DNA from: Sphingomonas natans
Lineage (GTDB): Bacteria; Pseudomonadota; Alphaproteobacteria; Sphingomonadales; Sphingomonadaceae
Direction: 5' to 3'
NCBI RefSeq assembly: GCF_030546695.1
Contig: NZ_JAUOTP010000002.1
Coordinates: 248,001 to 312,000 of the forward strand
DNA: 64,000 nt
Positions 1-8,795 of the stretch are shown here, piece after piece. The position numbers were made by a program, and so were the translations under genes. The notes below the pieces were generated by a model. That model made no database searches. It saw only the letters and a program-made list of their open reading frames with translations, and had not been told where the DNA came from. Position 1 is the first letter of the stretch; each line of letters begins with the position of its first letter.

Positions 1-1
1 T

Positions 2-1219
2 ATCAGTAGGGGAGTTTCCCCCGAAGACGCCCTCGACCAGTATCTATCGCTAGACATTGCGAAGGCAGCGCATATCGATCGGTTGATGGAACTCTACCTC
101 GATCGCCAACGTCAGCGTGATGCGGCAGTAGGGTTTAACATCGCTCCGATCATAGAAGCAGAGTTCAGAACCCGGAAGCTTTTCCTGACCGCCGAACATC
201 CGGATGCGTGGCTGTTCGGCGTGATAGCGAAGCAGTTGTTCGAATCCATGAACGTGCCTGGAGACATCATCAGCAACGCGCTCAGCACGCTTACCCGTTC
301 GCCCTTCCCGCCGACCGAACTCGCCCTCCACCCGGGTGTGATCAAGCACTTCGGGCTGACGTTCGCCGATCAAGATGACACGTATCGGTTTGCCGAAGAG
401 GGGCGGATCACGTTCAGCGAATACGTGCTTCGGTACATGCGATACGAGAGCAATCCGAAACTACGCGAAGCAATCTACATGGCTGGAAAGGAAGATCCTT
501 CCCTAACCCTCCAGAGGCTAGACCAGGCATTGGTGGGGTCGCCACAATCGATCCGGGCGCACAGTTCGCGAGCCGAGATGCTCCGGCTTCTCAATAGACT
601 AACGGAAGCCGAGGCGGCGTATCATGAGGCCATTCTGCTTGATCCCGACAATGCGGATCTGTACGTCGAATTAGCTCGAATGCTCTCAAGAGCCGGACAA
701 TGCGACCGTGCGGAAGAGTTCGCGCGTATCGCGATCGCCAAGGAACCGGCGCACGGCGGACCCTATGTCATGCTCGCAGAGGCGCTTATTTACAGTGGGC
801 GCATCGCAGAGGCCCTGGAGCCGGGCAGACGCGGCATTCGACTGTCTCCCGGGGACGCGCATGGTCATCGCATGTACGCGATCGCGCTTCACGCAAGCGG
901 GCGCCTTGAAGAAGCGGAACAGGTCGTTCGGCAGGGTCTCCTCATCCAGCCATCCAGTGCAGATCATCGAAATTTGCTGGCGGAAACGCTGGAAGGGCAG
1001 GAGCGGCGTAGCGAGTCTCTCGAAGCGTTAGAGGATGCCTTGGAAACGGGTTGCAAGAACGATCAGACTTATTCTCTCCTTGGCAATTTCCTCATGCGCG
1101 CCGGCGAACTGGATCGCGCGGAACAGGTCTTTTCCGAAGGAGCCGATCTCTATGGTCATTTCCGCCCGGATCTTCGCGATTGCGCACGGCAGGTCCAGCA
1201 GATGCGATCCATGGCGTGA
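2..1219 (+). CDS. TPR-repeat protein, 5' end outside window
   Basis: The frame is open from base 2, so the gene begins before the window; 405 residues are visible. From about visible residue 140 to the end the protein is a run of tetratricopeptide-type helical pairs, with repeated units such as RLTEAEAAYHEAILLDPDN and GRLEEAEQVVRQGLLIQP. TPRs bind other proteins. The N-terminal third is not recognised. No enzyme motif is visible. A downstream methyltransferase and carbohydrate genes suggest a role in surface-glycan assembly, which is inference from context only. GC content is lower than in the later core genes, as is usual for polysaccharide loci. Confidence 0.8.
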   Translation: MSRGVSPEDALDQYLSLDIAKAAHIDRLMELYLDRQRQRDAAVGFNIAPIIEAEFRTRKLFLTAEHPDAWLFGVIAKQLFESMNVPGDIISNALSTLTRSPFPPTELALHPGVIKHFGLTFADQDDTYRFAEEGRITFSEYVLRYMRYESNPKLREAIYMAGKEDPSLTLQRLDQALVGSPQSIRAHSSRAEMLRLLNRLTEAEAAYHEAILLDPDNADLYVELARMLSRAGQCDRAEEFARIAIAKEPAHGGPYVMLAEALIYSGRIAEALEPGRRGIRLSPGDAHGHRMYAIALHASGRLEEAEQVVRQGLLIQPSSADHRNLLAETLEGQERRSESLEALEDALETGCKNDQTYSLLGNFLMRAGELDRAEQVFSEGADLYGHFRPDLRDCARQVQQMRSMA

Positions 1220-1375
1220 GATGTAGGCGCTGAACACCATGGTACTGCTGGGTTTTGCGATCGTCGGCCAGCTTAGGTCGGGCCAGAGCCCCTGCGTCGC
1301 GGGTCAGGCGACGAACGATATGCTGGCTGATCAGGTCGGCCAACCCACGGTAAAATCACAAGGTGACGGACTAAC

Positions 1376-2764
1376 ATGATCAAATGGGTGCTGGCTGCTG
1401 ACAACGATGCGATCCGCACCGCCTGCGGGGAAAAGCGTGATCAACACATCACATCGACATCGCACGAAGGCTGCCTGATCTACGGTCCATATTTGGAAAT
1501 ACCCGCCGGTCATATGAGCGCTAGGCTCACGATCGCGGGGGCAGCCCGCGGCAACGCCACGATCGAGATCACAAGCAACGACGGCCAACGGACTTTGGCC
1601 AGAAGCAACGTCGATCTGGATCGATCGGGGGACAGCCTTTTCATAGAATGTGATCTCGACACGCCGGCTCTCCGCACCGAGATTCGCTTATTCGTTACCA
1701 AGGACAGCATTGTTTCGGTGTCCGGCCTCGAAATCGACGTTGAAATCCCGGAGCCGGCGTCACCGGCCCTCGACCGCCCAGTGGGGCAGGAATCCCGCAA
1801 GACGTTCGCCGACAAGGTCAGCAATGGCTTCATCGGTCGGTATCTGGGCGGCAGGTCGGTACTAGAAATAGGCTTCCGCGGCTATGGCGATCAGATCGTT
1901 TTGCCAATCGTGCCGCAAGCGATTGGGATCGATATTGACTATCAGGGATATGATGGCCGAGTTCTCCCCTTTGCGAATGAAAGCGTCGACAGCATCTACA
2001 CGAGTCATTGTCTCGAGCATATCCCGGACTATAGGTCCGCTTTTGCTGATTGGTATAGGGTATTAAAAGTGGGGGGATATCTAGTAATATCCGTTCCACA
2101 CCAATATCTTTTCGAGAAACAGCGATACTTGCCCTCCTTCAGCAATACCGATCATAAGCGGTATTACACTCCGGAATCGCTTTTAGCGGAAGTCCGTGAA
2201 TCTTGGCCAGAGCAAAGCTACAGGGTCCGCCATTTGATCGAAAATGATCGCGGCTTCGATTATACGCGATTCCCAGACGAACCGTCACCCGGCTGCTACG
2301 AAATCGAACTCGTCATTGAGAAAATGAGAATACCCTCTTGGCGCCTCGATGACGGATCGGTCCGGCCATATAGCGCAGCCGAGTTTCACGGGCATGGGCC
2401 AAGGCCAGACCGTTGGAGCATCGATATCGATTTTGCGTCGTCTGAACCGTGCAAGGTCTGGGGTCCATATGCCCGACTGGTCCCTGCTGCTTATGAGGCG
2501 ATCTTCTTCTTTGAGAGCGATTTCCGCGGCGAGAGCCTGTCAGGTGACATCACGCTTGACGTCGCGGTTAACCGGAACCGAACGGTGACGCGAACCCTGT
2601 CTGGGAAAGAAGGTGCGGACTTGCTTCGCGAGGGCGTGATCAGCGTCCCGTTTCAGGTTGCCGACGATGTGTCGCATGTGGAATTCAGAACATTCACTGG
2701 CGAAATGCCGATGGACGGCAATTTGACTTTCAAGGGCGTTGACGTGCGGTTCCAGCGTGATTGA
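1376..2764 (+). CDS. SAM-dependent methyltransferase flanked by two beta-rich domains
   Basis: This 462-residue protein has a class I (Methyltransf_11-like) methyltransferase core near residues 145-260. The glycine motif is VLEIGFRGYG, the acidic strand-2 motif is IGIDIDY, and a CLEHIPD segment precedes YRVLKVGGYLVISVP. Before it (about 20-125) and after it (about 330-462) lie two beta-rich segments that open alike, IYGPYLEIPAG and VWGPYARLVPAA, suggesting a duplicated sandwich domain. Methyltransferases with the xxxLEHxxD pattern are frequent in O-antigen and capsule loci. The substrate is unknown; a sugar is inferred from the neighbours. Parts of the gene are AT-richer than the genome, consistent with transfer. 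Confidence 0.8.
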   Translation: MIKWVLAADNDAIRTACGEKRDQHITSTSHEGCLIYGPYLEIPAGHMSARLTIAGAARGNATIEITSNDGQRTLARSNVDLDRSGDSLFIECDLDTPALRTEIRLFVTKDSIVSVSGLEIDVEIPEPASPALDRPVGQESRKTFADKVSNGFIGRYLGGRSVLEIGFRGYGDQIVLPIVPQAIGIDIDYQGYDGRVLPFANESVDSIYTSHCLEHIPDYRSAFADWYRVLKVGGYLVISVPHQYLFEKQRYLPSFSNTDHKRYYTPESLLAEVRESWPEQSYRVRHLIENDRGFDYTRFPDEPSPGCYEIELVIEKMRIPSWRLDDGSVRPYSAAEFHGHGPRPDRWSIDIDFASSEPCKVWGPYARLVPAAYEAIFFFESDFRGESLSGDITLDVAVNRNRTVTRTLSGKEGADLLREGVISVPFQVADDVSHVEFRTFTGEMPMDGNLTFKGVDVRFQRD

Positions 2765-2875
2765 TAAGTGCGTGATGCCTCCGCAATTTTTTTTGCTGTC
2801 GGGCCAAAAGCCGCTCTTGTCCAAATTATCACACCCCGTTTTGCCGCTACAGGCCGCGTTGCGATCCGGAAAATT

Positions 2876-3379
2876 ATGATCCGCATGCTGGTGCTCGACG
2901 TCGATGGAGTGCTGACCGATGGCGGCCTCTTTTATGGTCCCGATGGGGAGCAGCTGAAGCGCTTCAACGTGCGCGACGGGCTCGGCATCAAGCTGCTTCA
3001 GCAAGCGGGCGTGACGATCGCGATCGTCAGCGGCCGATCCTCGCCGGCGCTCGCCCGCCGTGCCGCCGAACTCGGCATCGCCGAGCTTCATTGCGGGGTC
3101 GGCGACAAGGCAGCCGTGATGTCGGCGCTCCAGACCCGCCTTGCGACCCCGCCTGCCGACACCGCCGCGATGGGCGACGATCTCCCCGATCTGGCGCTCT
3201 TCGCCGGCGCCGCGCTCCGCATCGCCCCCGCCGATGCCGAACCCGAACTGATCGCCGCGGCGGACCTCGTGACGCGGCGCGCCGGCGGGCATGGCGCGGT
3301 GCGCGACGCCGCGGTCCACATCCTGGCGCTGAACGGCAATGCCGCGCTGGCCGGCGGGCCGACCGTCGCGCACGGGTGA
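2876..3379 (+). CDS. kdsC: KdsC-like HAD phosphatase (Kdo-8-phosphate phosphatase)
   Basis: This 167-residue HAD protein of the short, cap-less KdsC type forms tetramers and hydrolyses 3-deoxy-D-manno-octulosonate 8-phosphate to Kdo in related enzymes. HAD motif I is LVLDVDGVLTDG near the N-terminus, motif II the Ser of AIVSGRSS, then the lysine of GDKAAV and motif IV GDDLPDL. The start at 2876 puts motif I at residue 4; in-frame codons further upstream encode a stretch with no family resemblance. The close relatives acting on N-acetylneuraminate or pseudaminate phosphates cannot be excluded. A Kdo role fits kpsS, a Kdo transferase gene, 4 kb downstream. Confidence 0.82.
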   Translation: MIRMLVLDVDGVLTDGGLFYGPDGEQLKRFNVRDGLGIKLLQQAGVTIAIVSGRSSPALARRAAELGIAELHCGVGDKAAVMSALQTRLATPPADTAAMGDDLPDLALFAGAALRIAPADAEPELIAAADLVTRRAGGHGAVRDAAVHILALNGNAALAGGPTVAHG

Positions 3380-3464
3380 CGGTCTTGGCGCAAACCCGCC
3401 CCGCTTCCTACATGATGCGCGTGATGCCGCTCTTTCCGCCTTCTTCTCCTTGCCGGACCGCGCC

Positions 3465-4292
3465 ATGTTCGGCGCGCTGAAGCGGCTCGGGCGCGGCGGC
3501 GGCAAGCTGGCCGAACCCGATCCGTCCGATTTCGCGCCGACTTTGCCCGAGGGCGAGCGCGTCTATGCGATCGGCGACATTCACGGCCGGCTCGATCTCC
3601 TCAACGATCTGCTCGGCCTGATCGATCTGGATGACGAACAGCGCGGCGCCGCCCGCACCACGCTCATCCTGCTCGGCGATCTGGTTGATCGCGGCCAGCA
3701 TTCGGCCAGCGTCGTCGAGCGCGCGCTGCGCCTCCAGGCCGCGGGCGATCGCTTCCACGCGATCAAGGGCAATCACGAGGAGGTGATGCTCGGCGCGCTC
3801 GCGGGCGACGAGGCGGCGATGCGCCTGTTCCTGCGCATCGGCGGCATCCAGACGCTGGAAAGCTATGGTGTCGGCCTCGACGATCTGCCGAGCGGCGAGG
3901 AGATCGAGACCCTCATCCAGCGGATGCAATCGGCGGTGCCGCGCGAGCATGCCGCCTATCTCGCCGGCATGGAGGACAAAGTCGAGATGGGCGATTATCT
4001 GTTCGTCCATGCCGGCATCCGCCCCGGCGTGGCCATCGCCGATCAGGATCCGGTCGAGCAGCGCTGGATCCGCGACGCCTTCCTCGATCACAAGGGCGGG
4101 CACGGCGTGATGGTCGTCCACGGCCACAGCATCACCGCCGAGCCCACGCTCCTGCCCAACCGCCTCGGCATCGATACCGGCGCTTATTATAGCGGCGTGC
4201 TGACCGCGCTCGGTCTCGAGGGCACCGAGCACTGGGTCTTGCAGACGCGGCCCACCGGCGATGAGGCGACCGGCGAGACGGGCGACGATTGA
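3465..4292 (+). CDS. Calcineurin-like metallophosphatase (PrpA/ApaH type)
   Basis: This is a 275-residue PPP-family metallophosphoesterase. The metal-binding motifs occur in order: GDIHGR (D-x-H), LGDLVDRG (GDxxDRG), KGNHEE (GNHE), FVHAG and, near the end, VVHGHS. This order matches bacterial serine/threonine phosphatases and diadenosine tetraphosphatases. The substrate cannot be read from sequence. The chosen ATG at 3465 gives a short basic leader before the domain; a longer frame from 3339 would overlap kdsC. The stop overlaps the TTG start of the Nudix gene by four bases, so the two are probably translated together. Confidence 0.87.
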   Translation: MFGALKRLGRGGGKLAEPDPSDFAPTLPEGERVYAIGDIHGRLDLLNDLLGLIDLDDEQRGAARTTLILLGDLVDRGQHSASVVERALRLQAAGDRFHAIKGNHEEVMLGALAGDEAAMRLFLRIGGIQTLESYGVGLDDLPSGEEIETLIQRMQSAVPREHAAYLAGMEDKVEMGDYLFVHAGIRPGVAIADQDPVEQRWIRDAFLDHKGGHGVMVVHGHSITAEPTLLPNRLGIDTGAYYSGVLTALGLEGTEHWVLQTRPTGDEATGETGDD

Positions 4293-5041
4293 GCGACGCC
4301 GCACCCCACCTCGCCGCGACGTTGATCGTGATGCGCGATCGCGCGGAGGCGCCGCCCGAGCTGCTAATGATCCAGCGCTCGGCGACCATGCGCTTCGGGC
4401 CGGAGGCGTGGGTGTTTCCGGGCGGCCGGATCGATCCCGGCGACGTCTCGCTCGCGGCCTCGCGTCTGCCCCCGGGCGCCGATCCCGACGATCATGCCGC
4501 GCGCATCGCCGCGATCCGCGAGACGATCGAGGAAGCCGGTGTCCCCATCGGCCTCGATCCCGTGCCGGACCCGGCGACGCTCGCGGCGCTGCGCGCTGCG
4601 CTCCACGCCGGCGAGGCCTTCGCCACGCTCCTCGATCGTTTCGGTCTTCGCCTGCTGCCCGAGGCGCTCCATCCTTTCAGCCGCTGGTGGCCACCCGAAA
4701 GCGCGCCGAGGCGCTTCGACACGCGCTTCTATCTCGCCCGCGCGCCGGACGAGGCGGTGCTGGATGCCGATGGCGGCGAGACGGTGGCGATCTGCTGGAC
4801 GGCGGCCGAGGCGATGCTGGCAAGACCCGACGCGCGAATCCTGTTCCCGACGCGCTGCAACCTCCACCGGCTCGCAGCATGGAGCGATTTCTCAGAAGCT
4901 GTGGCGGACGCGGCCGCGTATCCGGCCGCCACGATCGTCTCCGAGCTCATCGAAATCGGAGAGGAGCGCTTCGTTTATATTCCGGAGGGTCATGGCTATC
5001 CGGAAACCCGGCTCGATCTGGCGAAGGCGCTTCGCGACTGA
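4289..5041 (+). CDS. Nudix hydrolase
   Basis: This 250-residue NUDIX hydrolase cleaves nucleoside diphosphates linked to another moiety. The C-terminal half of the Nudix box is visible as AIRETIEEAG (REUXEEXG) after an expanded GGRIDPGD loop. The long insertion between the glycine and the REUXEE helix is like that of the larger NUDT19-type or CoA-pyrophosphatase-like enzymes, so the substrate is uncertain. The start is TTG, overlapping the stop of the metallophosphatase gene (TTGA). The gene ends only a few bases from the convergent sulfatase-like gene. Confidence 0.82.
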   Translation: MSDAAPHLAATLIVMRDRAEAPPELLMIQRSATMRFGPEAWVFPGGRIDPGDVSLAASRLPPGADPDDHAARIAAIRETIEEAGVPIGLDPVPDPATLAALRAALHAGEAFATLLDRFGLRLLPEALHPFSRWWPPESAPRRFDTRFYLARAPDEAVLDADGGETVAICWTAAEAMLARPDARILFPTRCNLHRLAAWSDFSEAVADAAAYPAATIVSELIEIGEERFVYIPEGHGYPETRLDLAKALRD

Positions 5042-5044
5042 TTC

Positions 5045-6565
5045 TCAGCGCGCCGGCCGGCTCGCCATCAGCCCCAGCAGGCGGCCGGCGATATCCTCGG
5101 CGGCGATGTCTTCGCGCCGGGGATCGGCGGCATTGCCCACTGGCCACAGCGCATAATCGGTCCGCCGGTCGCCAGCACCGGTGAACGCGCCCGCCAGACT
5201 CGGCTGGTGATCGCCGTAGAAGCCGAGCCAGCCTTTGCCATGCTGCTCGATCGCCCCACGCAGCACCGGGATCATCGCATCGGTTGCCTCGGCATGGCGC
5301 AGCCAGCGGCCGATCGTCTTGCGGTCGGGCACCTGCCACGACGGGGGCAGCGGCGACGGCAGGACATGATCGTGCGATCCGTCCCACGGCCCGTGATTTT
5401 CGATCGTCACGACGAACAGGAACAGGTCCGGTCCCTCGCGCGCTATCAGGTCCGCGGCGAAACGCGCGAGCGCGGCGTCCGTGACATATCCGCCGTCGCG
5501 CTCGGCATCGACGAACGCCTCCTCGCCGATGAAGCGCTCGAAGCCGAGCATCGGCATCACTTTGTCGCGTGCATAGAAATTGCGCGCATAAGGGTGGACG
5601 AAGATCGCCTTGCAGCCCGCCTCGCGCGCCGCCTGCGCGAGCGACGGCAGCGGCGCCTGCGCGAAATGCTCGTAGGGGTTGAAGCGGTCGAGCCCGAGCG
5701 CCTCCGGGCCGATCCCCGCGACCGCCGCCAGCTCGCTGCGGATCGTGTTCGCGCCCCAGCAGGGCACGGTCAGCCGACCGGACAGCGCTGCTTGCGCTCT
5801 TAGCTGCGCGAAATGCGGCAGCCGATCGGCAAGGTCGGGATGGAGCCGGCGGGCATCGACGAACGACTCGCCCTGGAGAAGCACGACCGGCCCGACGCCC
5901 TTCGGCCATGCCGGCAATCCGCGTGCGCGCACCGCTGCGCGCCGCGGCTCGCGCTCGTCGCTCGCCAGCGTGGCGTGGACGATGCAGCTGGCGAGCAGCC
6001 CCAGTGCCTTCGCGTCGATCTCGGGATCGCCCGTCGGCGCGAAGCTGCGATAATAACCAGCGAGCCTGCCCCGGAGCACGGCGCTCGCCGGAACGACGAA
6101 GGCAGCGCGCCCGATCGCGGCCGCCAATGCCGCCAGCCCGATCTGCACGAGCAGCGGCAAATGCCACAAAGGCGGCTCCGCCCGCAGTATGCCGGCTACG
6201 AGCGCGGCGATCGCGATGGTCCCCGCGACCATCTGCGCGGTGCCGACGAAAGCGATGTAGAAACGCGGGTGGCGCACGACCTCCAGCAATTCGGCGCGGT
6301 CGGCGAACACGACCGGCTCGTCGAGGATCGCGCGCTTCACCCGATCCGCGACGCCCAGCCCGATTCCGAGCGCGACGATGCCGATCCCGGCGACGATCGG
6401 CCGCGCCGTCGCCAGCGTGAACAGCAGGAAGCCCAGGAGCGGCGCCAGCGCATCCAGCGCCAGCGGCGCGGGTCTCCGGCCGATCACCGGCGCGCCGACC
6501 ATCCGCCGCAGCCCCGCCCATGTCACCAGTGCGAGCAGAAGCCCTATCGCGAACCGCGCGGCCAT
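5045..6565 (-). CDS. Membrane-anchored sulfatase/LTA-synthase-like protein
   Basis: The protein has 506 residues. The first ~190 contain several hydrophobic helices (for example LLLALVTWAGL and LLGFLLFTLATA), and the rest is an alkaline-phosphatase-superfamily domain. PVVLLQGESFVDAR resembles the strand and nucleophile region, GANTIRSELAAVAG the following helix, HPYARNFYARDKVMPMLGF the HPY segment, and GFYGDHQPSL the late metal-binding DH motif. The order matches LTA-synthase/phosphoethanolamine-transferase-like enzymes acting outside the inner membrane. It is last in the kpsS-SDR operon, nine bases after the SDR gene, so capsule or lipid decoration with a phospho-group is inferred. Confidence 0.75.
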   Translation of the reverse strand: MAARFAIGLLLALVTWAGLRRMVGAPVIGRRPAPLALDALAPLLGFLLFTLATARPIVAGIGIVALGIGLGVADRVKRAILDEPVVFADRAELLEVVRHPRFYIAFVGTAQMVAGTIAIAALVAGILRAEPPLWHLPLLVQIGLAALAAAIGRAAFVVPASAVLRGRLAGYYRSFAPTGDPEIDAKALGLLASCIVHATLASDEREPRRAAVRARGLPAWPKGVGPVVLLQGESFVDARRLHPDLADRLPHFAQLRAQAALSGRLTVPCWGANTIRSELAAVAGIGPEALGLDRFNPYEHFAQAPLPSLAQAAREAGCKAIFVHPYARNFYARDKVMPMLGFERFIGEEAFVDAERDGGYVTDAALARFAADLIAREGPDLFLFVVTIENHGPWDGSHDHVLPSPLPPSWQVPDRKTIGRWLRHAEATDAMIPVLRGAIEQHGKGWLGFYGDHQPSLAGAFTGAGDRRTDYALWPVGNAADPRREDIAAEDIAGRLLGLMASRPAR

Positions 6566-6573
6566 AAGTGCGG

Positions 6574-7353
6574 TCAGGCGCCGGGTTCGATGTGGAAGCG
6601 GAAGCCGCGCACGATGCGATCGCCGATCGCCGCCGGCATCAGGTCCGCCGCCTGCTGGCCGAGCGCGAGCAGCCGCGGATGCGTGACGCGCGCCGCGCGC
6701 CGATCGATGCCGCGCGTGATCACCCGGACCATCGTGTCGAGGCTCGTCATGAACGGCGTCGGCCCCTTCCAGCGATCGGTCATCGGCGTGTCGAAGAAGC
6801 CGGGCACAACCACCGTCACCGCCACGCCCGCCGGCGCGAGCAAGGCCCGCAGCGCCTCGCCATAAGCGCGCACGCCGGCTTTGCTGGCGCTGTAGCCGGG
6901 GCTGTAGGGCAGGCCGCGCAGCGCTGCGGTCGAGGACACGACGACCAGCTGCCCCGCCTTGCGCGCGATCATCGGCGCGATCAGCGGCTCCATCACGTTC
7001 ATCGTCCCGAGCAGGTTGGTCCGCACCTGCAAGGTCGCGAGCTTGTGCCCCTCGGGCGCGCCCGCTTCGCTCGTTCCGGCCGATACACCCGCGGCGGCGA
7101 TGGCGATGGCGAACGGGGCGACCGCATCCTGTTCGGCGATCCACGCGCCGATCGGCGCCGCCTCGGCCACGTCGAACAATCCGGTGACGACCTCGGCGCC
7201 CGCCGCGCGACAGTCCGCCGCGGTCGCCTCCAGCCGCGCCGCATCGCGCCCGATGAGCGCGAGGCGAACGTCGGCGGCCGCATAATGGCGCGCGAGCCCG
7301 GCGCCCAGGCCGCTCGACGCTCCGGTAACGAGGATGCTGCGGCGCGCGGTCAT
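6574..7353 (-). CDS. Short-chain dehydrogenase/reductase
   Basis: This is a 259-residue classical SDR. The Rossmann motif is TGASSGLG, the central motif AAAGVSAG (NNAG-like), the catalytic serine lies in VVVSSTAALRG and the YxxxK pair is YSASK. The NAD(P)-dependent substrate is unknown. The ATG overlaps the stop of kpsS by four bases (ATGA), and the sulfatase-like gene follows after eight bases, so all three form an operon. Membrane SDRs of this kind are often found with capsule genes, which supports a polysaccharide or lipid-anchor role by context only. Confidence 0.85.
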   Translation of the reverse strand: MTARRSILVTGASSGLGAGLARHYAAADVRLALIGRDAARLEATAADCRAAGAEVVTGLFDVAEAAPIGAWIAEQDAVAPFAIAIAAAGVSAGTSEAGAPEGHKLATLQVRTNLLGTMNVMEPLIAPMIARKAGQLVVVSSTAALRGLPYSPGYSASKAGVRAYGEALRALLAPAGVAVTVVVPGFFDTPMTDRWKGPTPFMTSLDTMVRVITRGIDRRAARVTHPRLLALGQQAADLMPAAIGDRIVRGFRFHIEPGA

Positions 7354-8729
7354 CCGCGCGCGGAGGCGGCCCTGACCCCCTTCACCGCCACCCCCGGCGC
7401 CGTCCGCCGCACGACCGGCGCGCCCGGCGCATTCGCCTCGATCCGCCCTGCGGCGCCTTCGATGAGCATGTCCAGCCCCTCGTCGCTGAAATAGCCGCCA
7501 TGGATCAGGCAGCGATCGACGAGCACGCGGCGAAACGCATCGAACACCTCGGCCACGGGCGCCTCGGGCTGGCGCCAGAAGGTATCGAGCCCCGCCTGGT
7601 GCGTGATGCGCGCGATATTATAGACCGCCTCGCCTAGCACGATCGTCGGCACGCCATAACGCAGCGCGAGCGTGCCGGTGGTGCTGTTGACGGTAACGAC
7701 ACCGCGCGCGGCGCGCACCAGCGGATCGATATCCGCCCATGCGATAAAGACCACGCGATCGGCGATCCCGAGCTTGGCGGCGGCATTGAGGGTGCGCGTT
7801 TCCCAGTTCGTCAGCCCATTGTCGAGCGGGTGGCCCTTGACGACCAGTAACGTATCCGCCGGGCCATGCGCGGCGAACGACGCCAGCACATGCTCGATCG
7901 CGGGCTGTATCCGTTTGAAATCGGAATGGACCCGGATCTGATAGTCGCAGTCGAGCTGCAGCGGAAAGACGAAGAAGGGCTGCCCGCCGGCGTTCAGCCG
8001 ATCGATCGTCGCGCTCGATCGCCGCATTCCGCGCCGCTTGCGGACCAGCCGCGCCGCCCAGCCCGCATATTCGACGAGGATGTGCCACGGCCGATGCGTC
8101 CGATAGCCGGGAAACAGCGGGGTCAGCAGGAAGCTGCTGAGATTGTAGGTCAGATCCTCGCGCGCGCGGCGGCCGAAGAAGGAGGCGATCGGCGCATGCT
8201 CCTCCAGCGGCGGCAAGGCGCGTGCGGCGCGGAGATAATCCTCGGGATTGCGCGGCAGCTTCGAATGGCCGTTCACACCCTCTGCCTCGACCGTCACATA
8301 ATCGGGACGGATATAGCCTTCCTCGAAGACATGGACCTGGATGCCGCGCGCGCGCGCCACGGCGATCGCAGCGGCATGGAGCGGCCGGCAATCGCCGAAC
8401 AGCACGAGATCGGTCGCGGGCGCACGGTCAAGATAGGCGTCGAGGAAGGCCGGCCAGCGCGCCAGCGTCCCGCGATAATCGGTCGCACCCGGCGTCCGCC
8501 AATAGAGCTTGTCGCCGCCGTTGAAGTTGATCCGGCGGACGCCATGTCCGGCGTCCGCGAGCCGATGGCCCAGCAACGCGAAGAAGGGACCGGCCAAGCC
8601 CTGAAGAAACAGAAACTCTCGGCGCCCTTTTCGCCGGGAAACTCGATCCAAGGCCACCATCCCCGTTCTTTGCACCGGCATTTCGTCCGGCACAAGCATC
8701 CGGCGATGTTGCGGCGCGATAACAGACAT
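7350..8729 (-). CDS. kpsS: Capsule export/Kdo-linker protein KpsS
   Basis: This 459-residue protein is of the KpsS/LipB capsule family. KpsS is a cytoplasmic beta-Kdo transferase that starts the poly-Kdo linker on lysophosphatidylglycerol for group 2-type capsules. Supporting segments are the N-terminal FLFLQGLAGPFF, then INFNGGDKLYW, LVLFGDCRPLH, VFEEGYIRPDYVT, VVKGHPLDNG and VTVNSTTGTLALRYG, which follow the family order. It is the first gene of a three-gene minus-strand operon. No KpsC, KpsM/T/E/D genes lie in the window, so the rest of the system must be elsewhere. A KdsC-type phosphatase gene nearby could feed Kdo synthesis. Confidence 0.88.
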   Translation of the reverse strand: MSVIAPQHRRMLVPDEMPVQRTGMVALDRVSRRKGRREFLFLQGLAGPFFALLGHRLADAGHGVRRINFNGGDKLYWRTPGATDYRGTLARWPAFLDAYLDRAPATDLVLFGDCRPLHAAAIAVARARGIQVHVFEEGYIRPDYVTVEAEGVNGHSKLPRNPEDYLRAARALPPLEEHAPIASFFGRRAREDLTYNLSSFLLTPLFPGYRTHRPWHILVEYAGWAARLVRKRRGMRRSSATIDRLNAGGQPFFVFPLQLDCDYQIRVHSDFKRIQPAIEHVLASFAAHGPADTLLVVKGHPLDNGLTNWETRTLNAAAKLGIADRVVFIAWADIDPLVRAARGVVTVNSTTGTLALRYGVPTIVLGEAVYNIARITHQAGLDTFWRQPEAPVAEVFDAFRRVLVDRCLIHGGYFSDEGLDMLIEGAAGRIEANAPGAPVVRRTAPGVAVKGVRAASARG

Positions 8730-8795
8730 GATTGGGCCAAACTATGGCAAACATGCCATTTGCTAGGCCGCGGTGACGCGCTGCGGACGTTGCGG

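Noticed and set aside
2787-2794. Run of eight T before kdsC as a terminator
   Set aside because: Only a four-base stem precedes it, too weak for a call.
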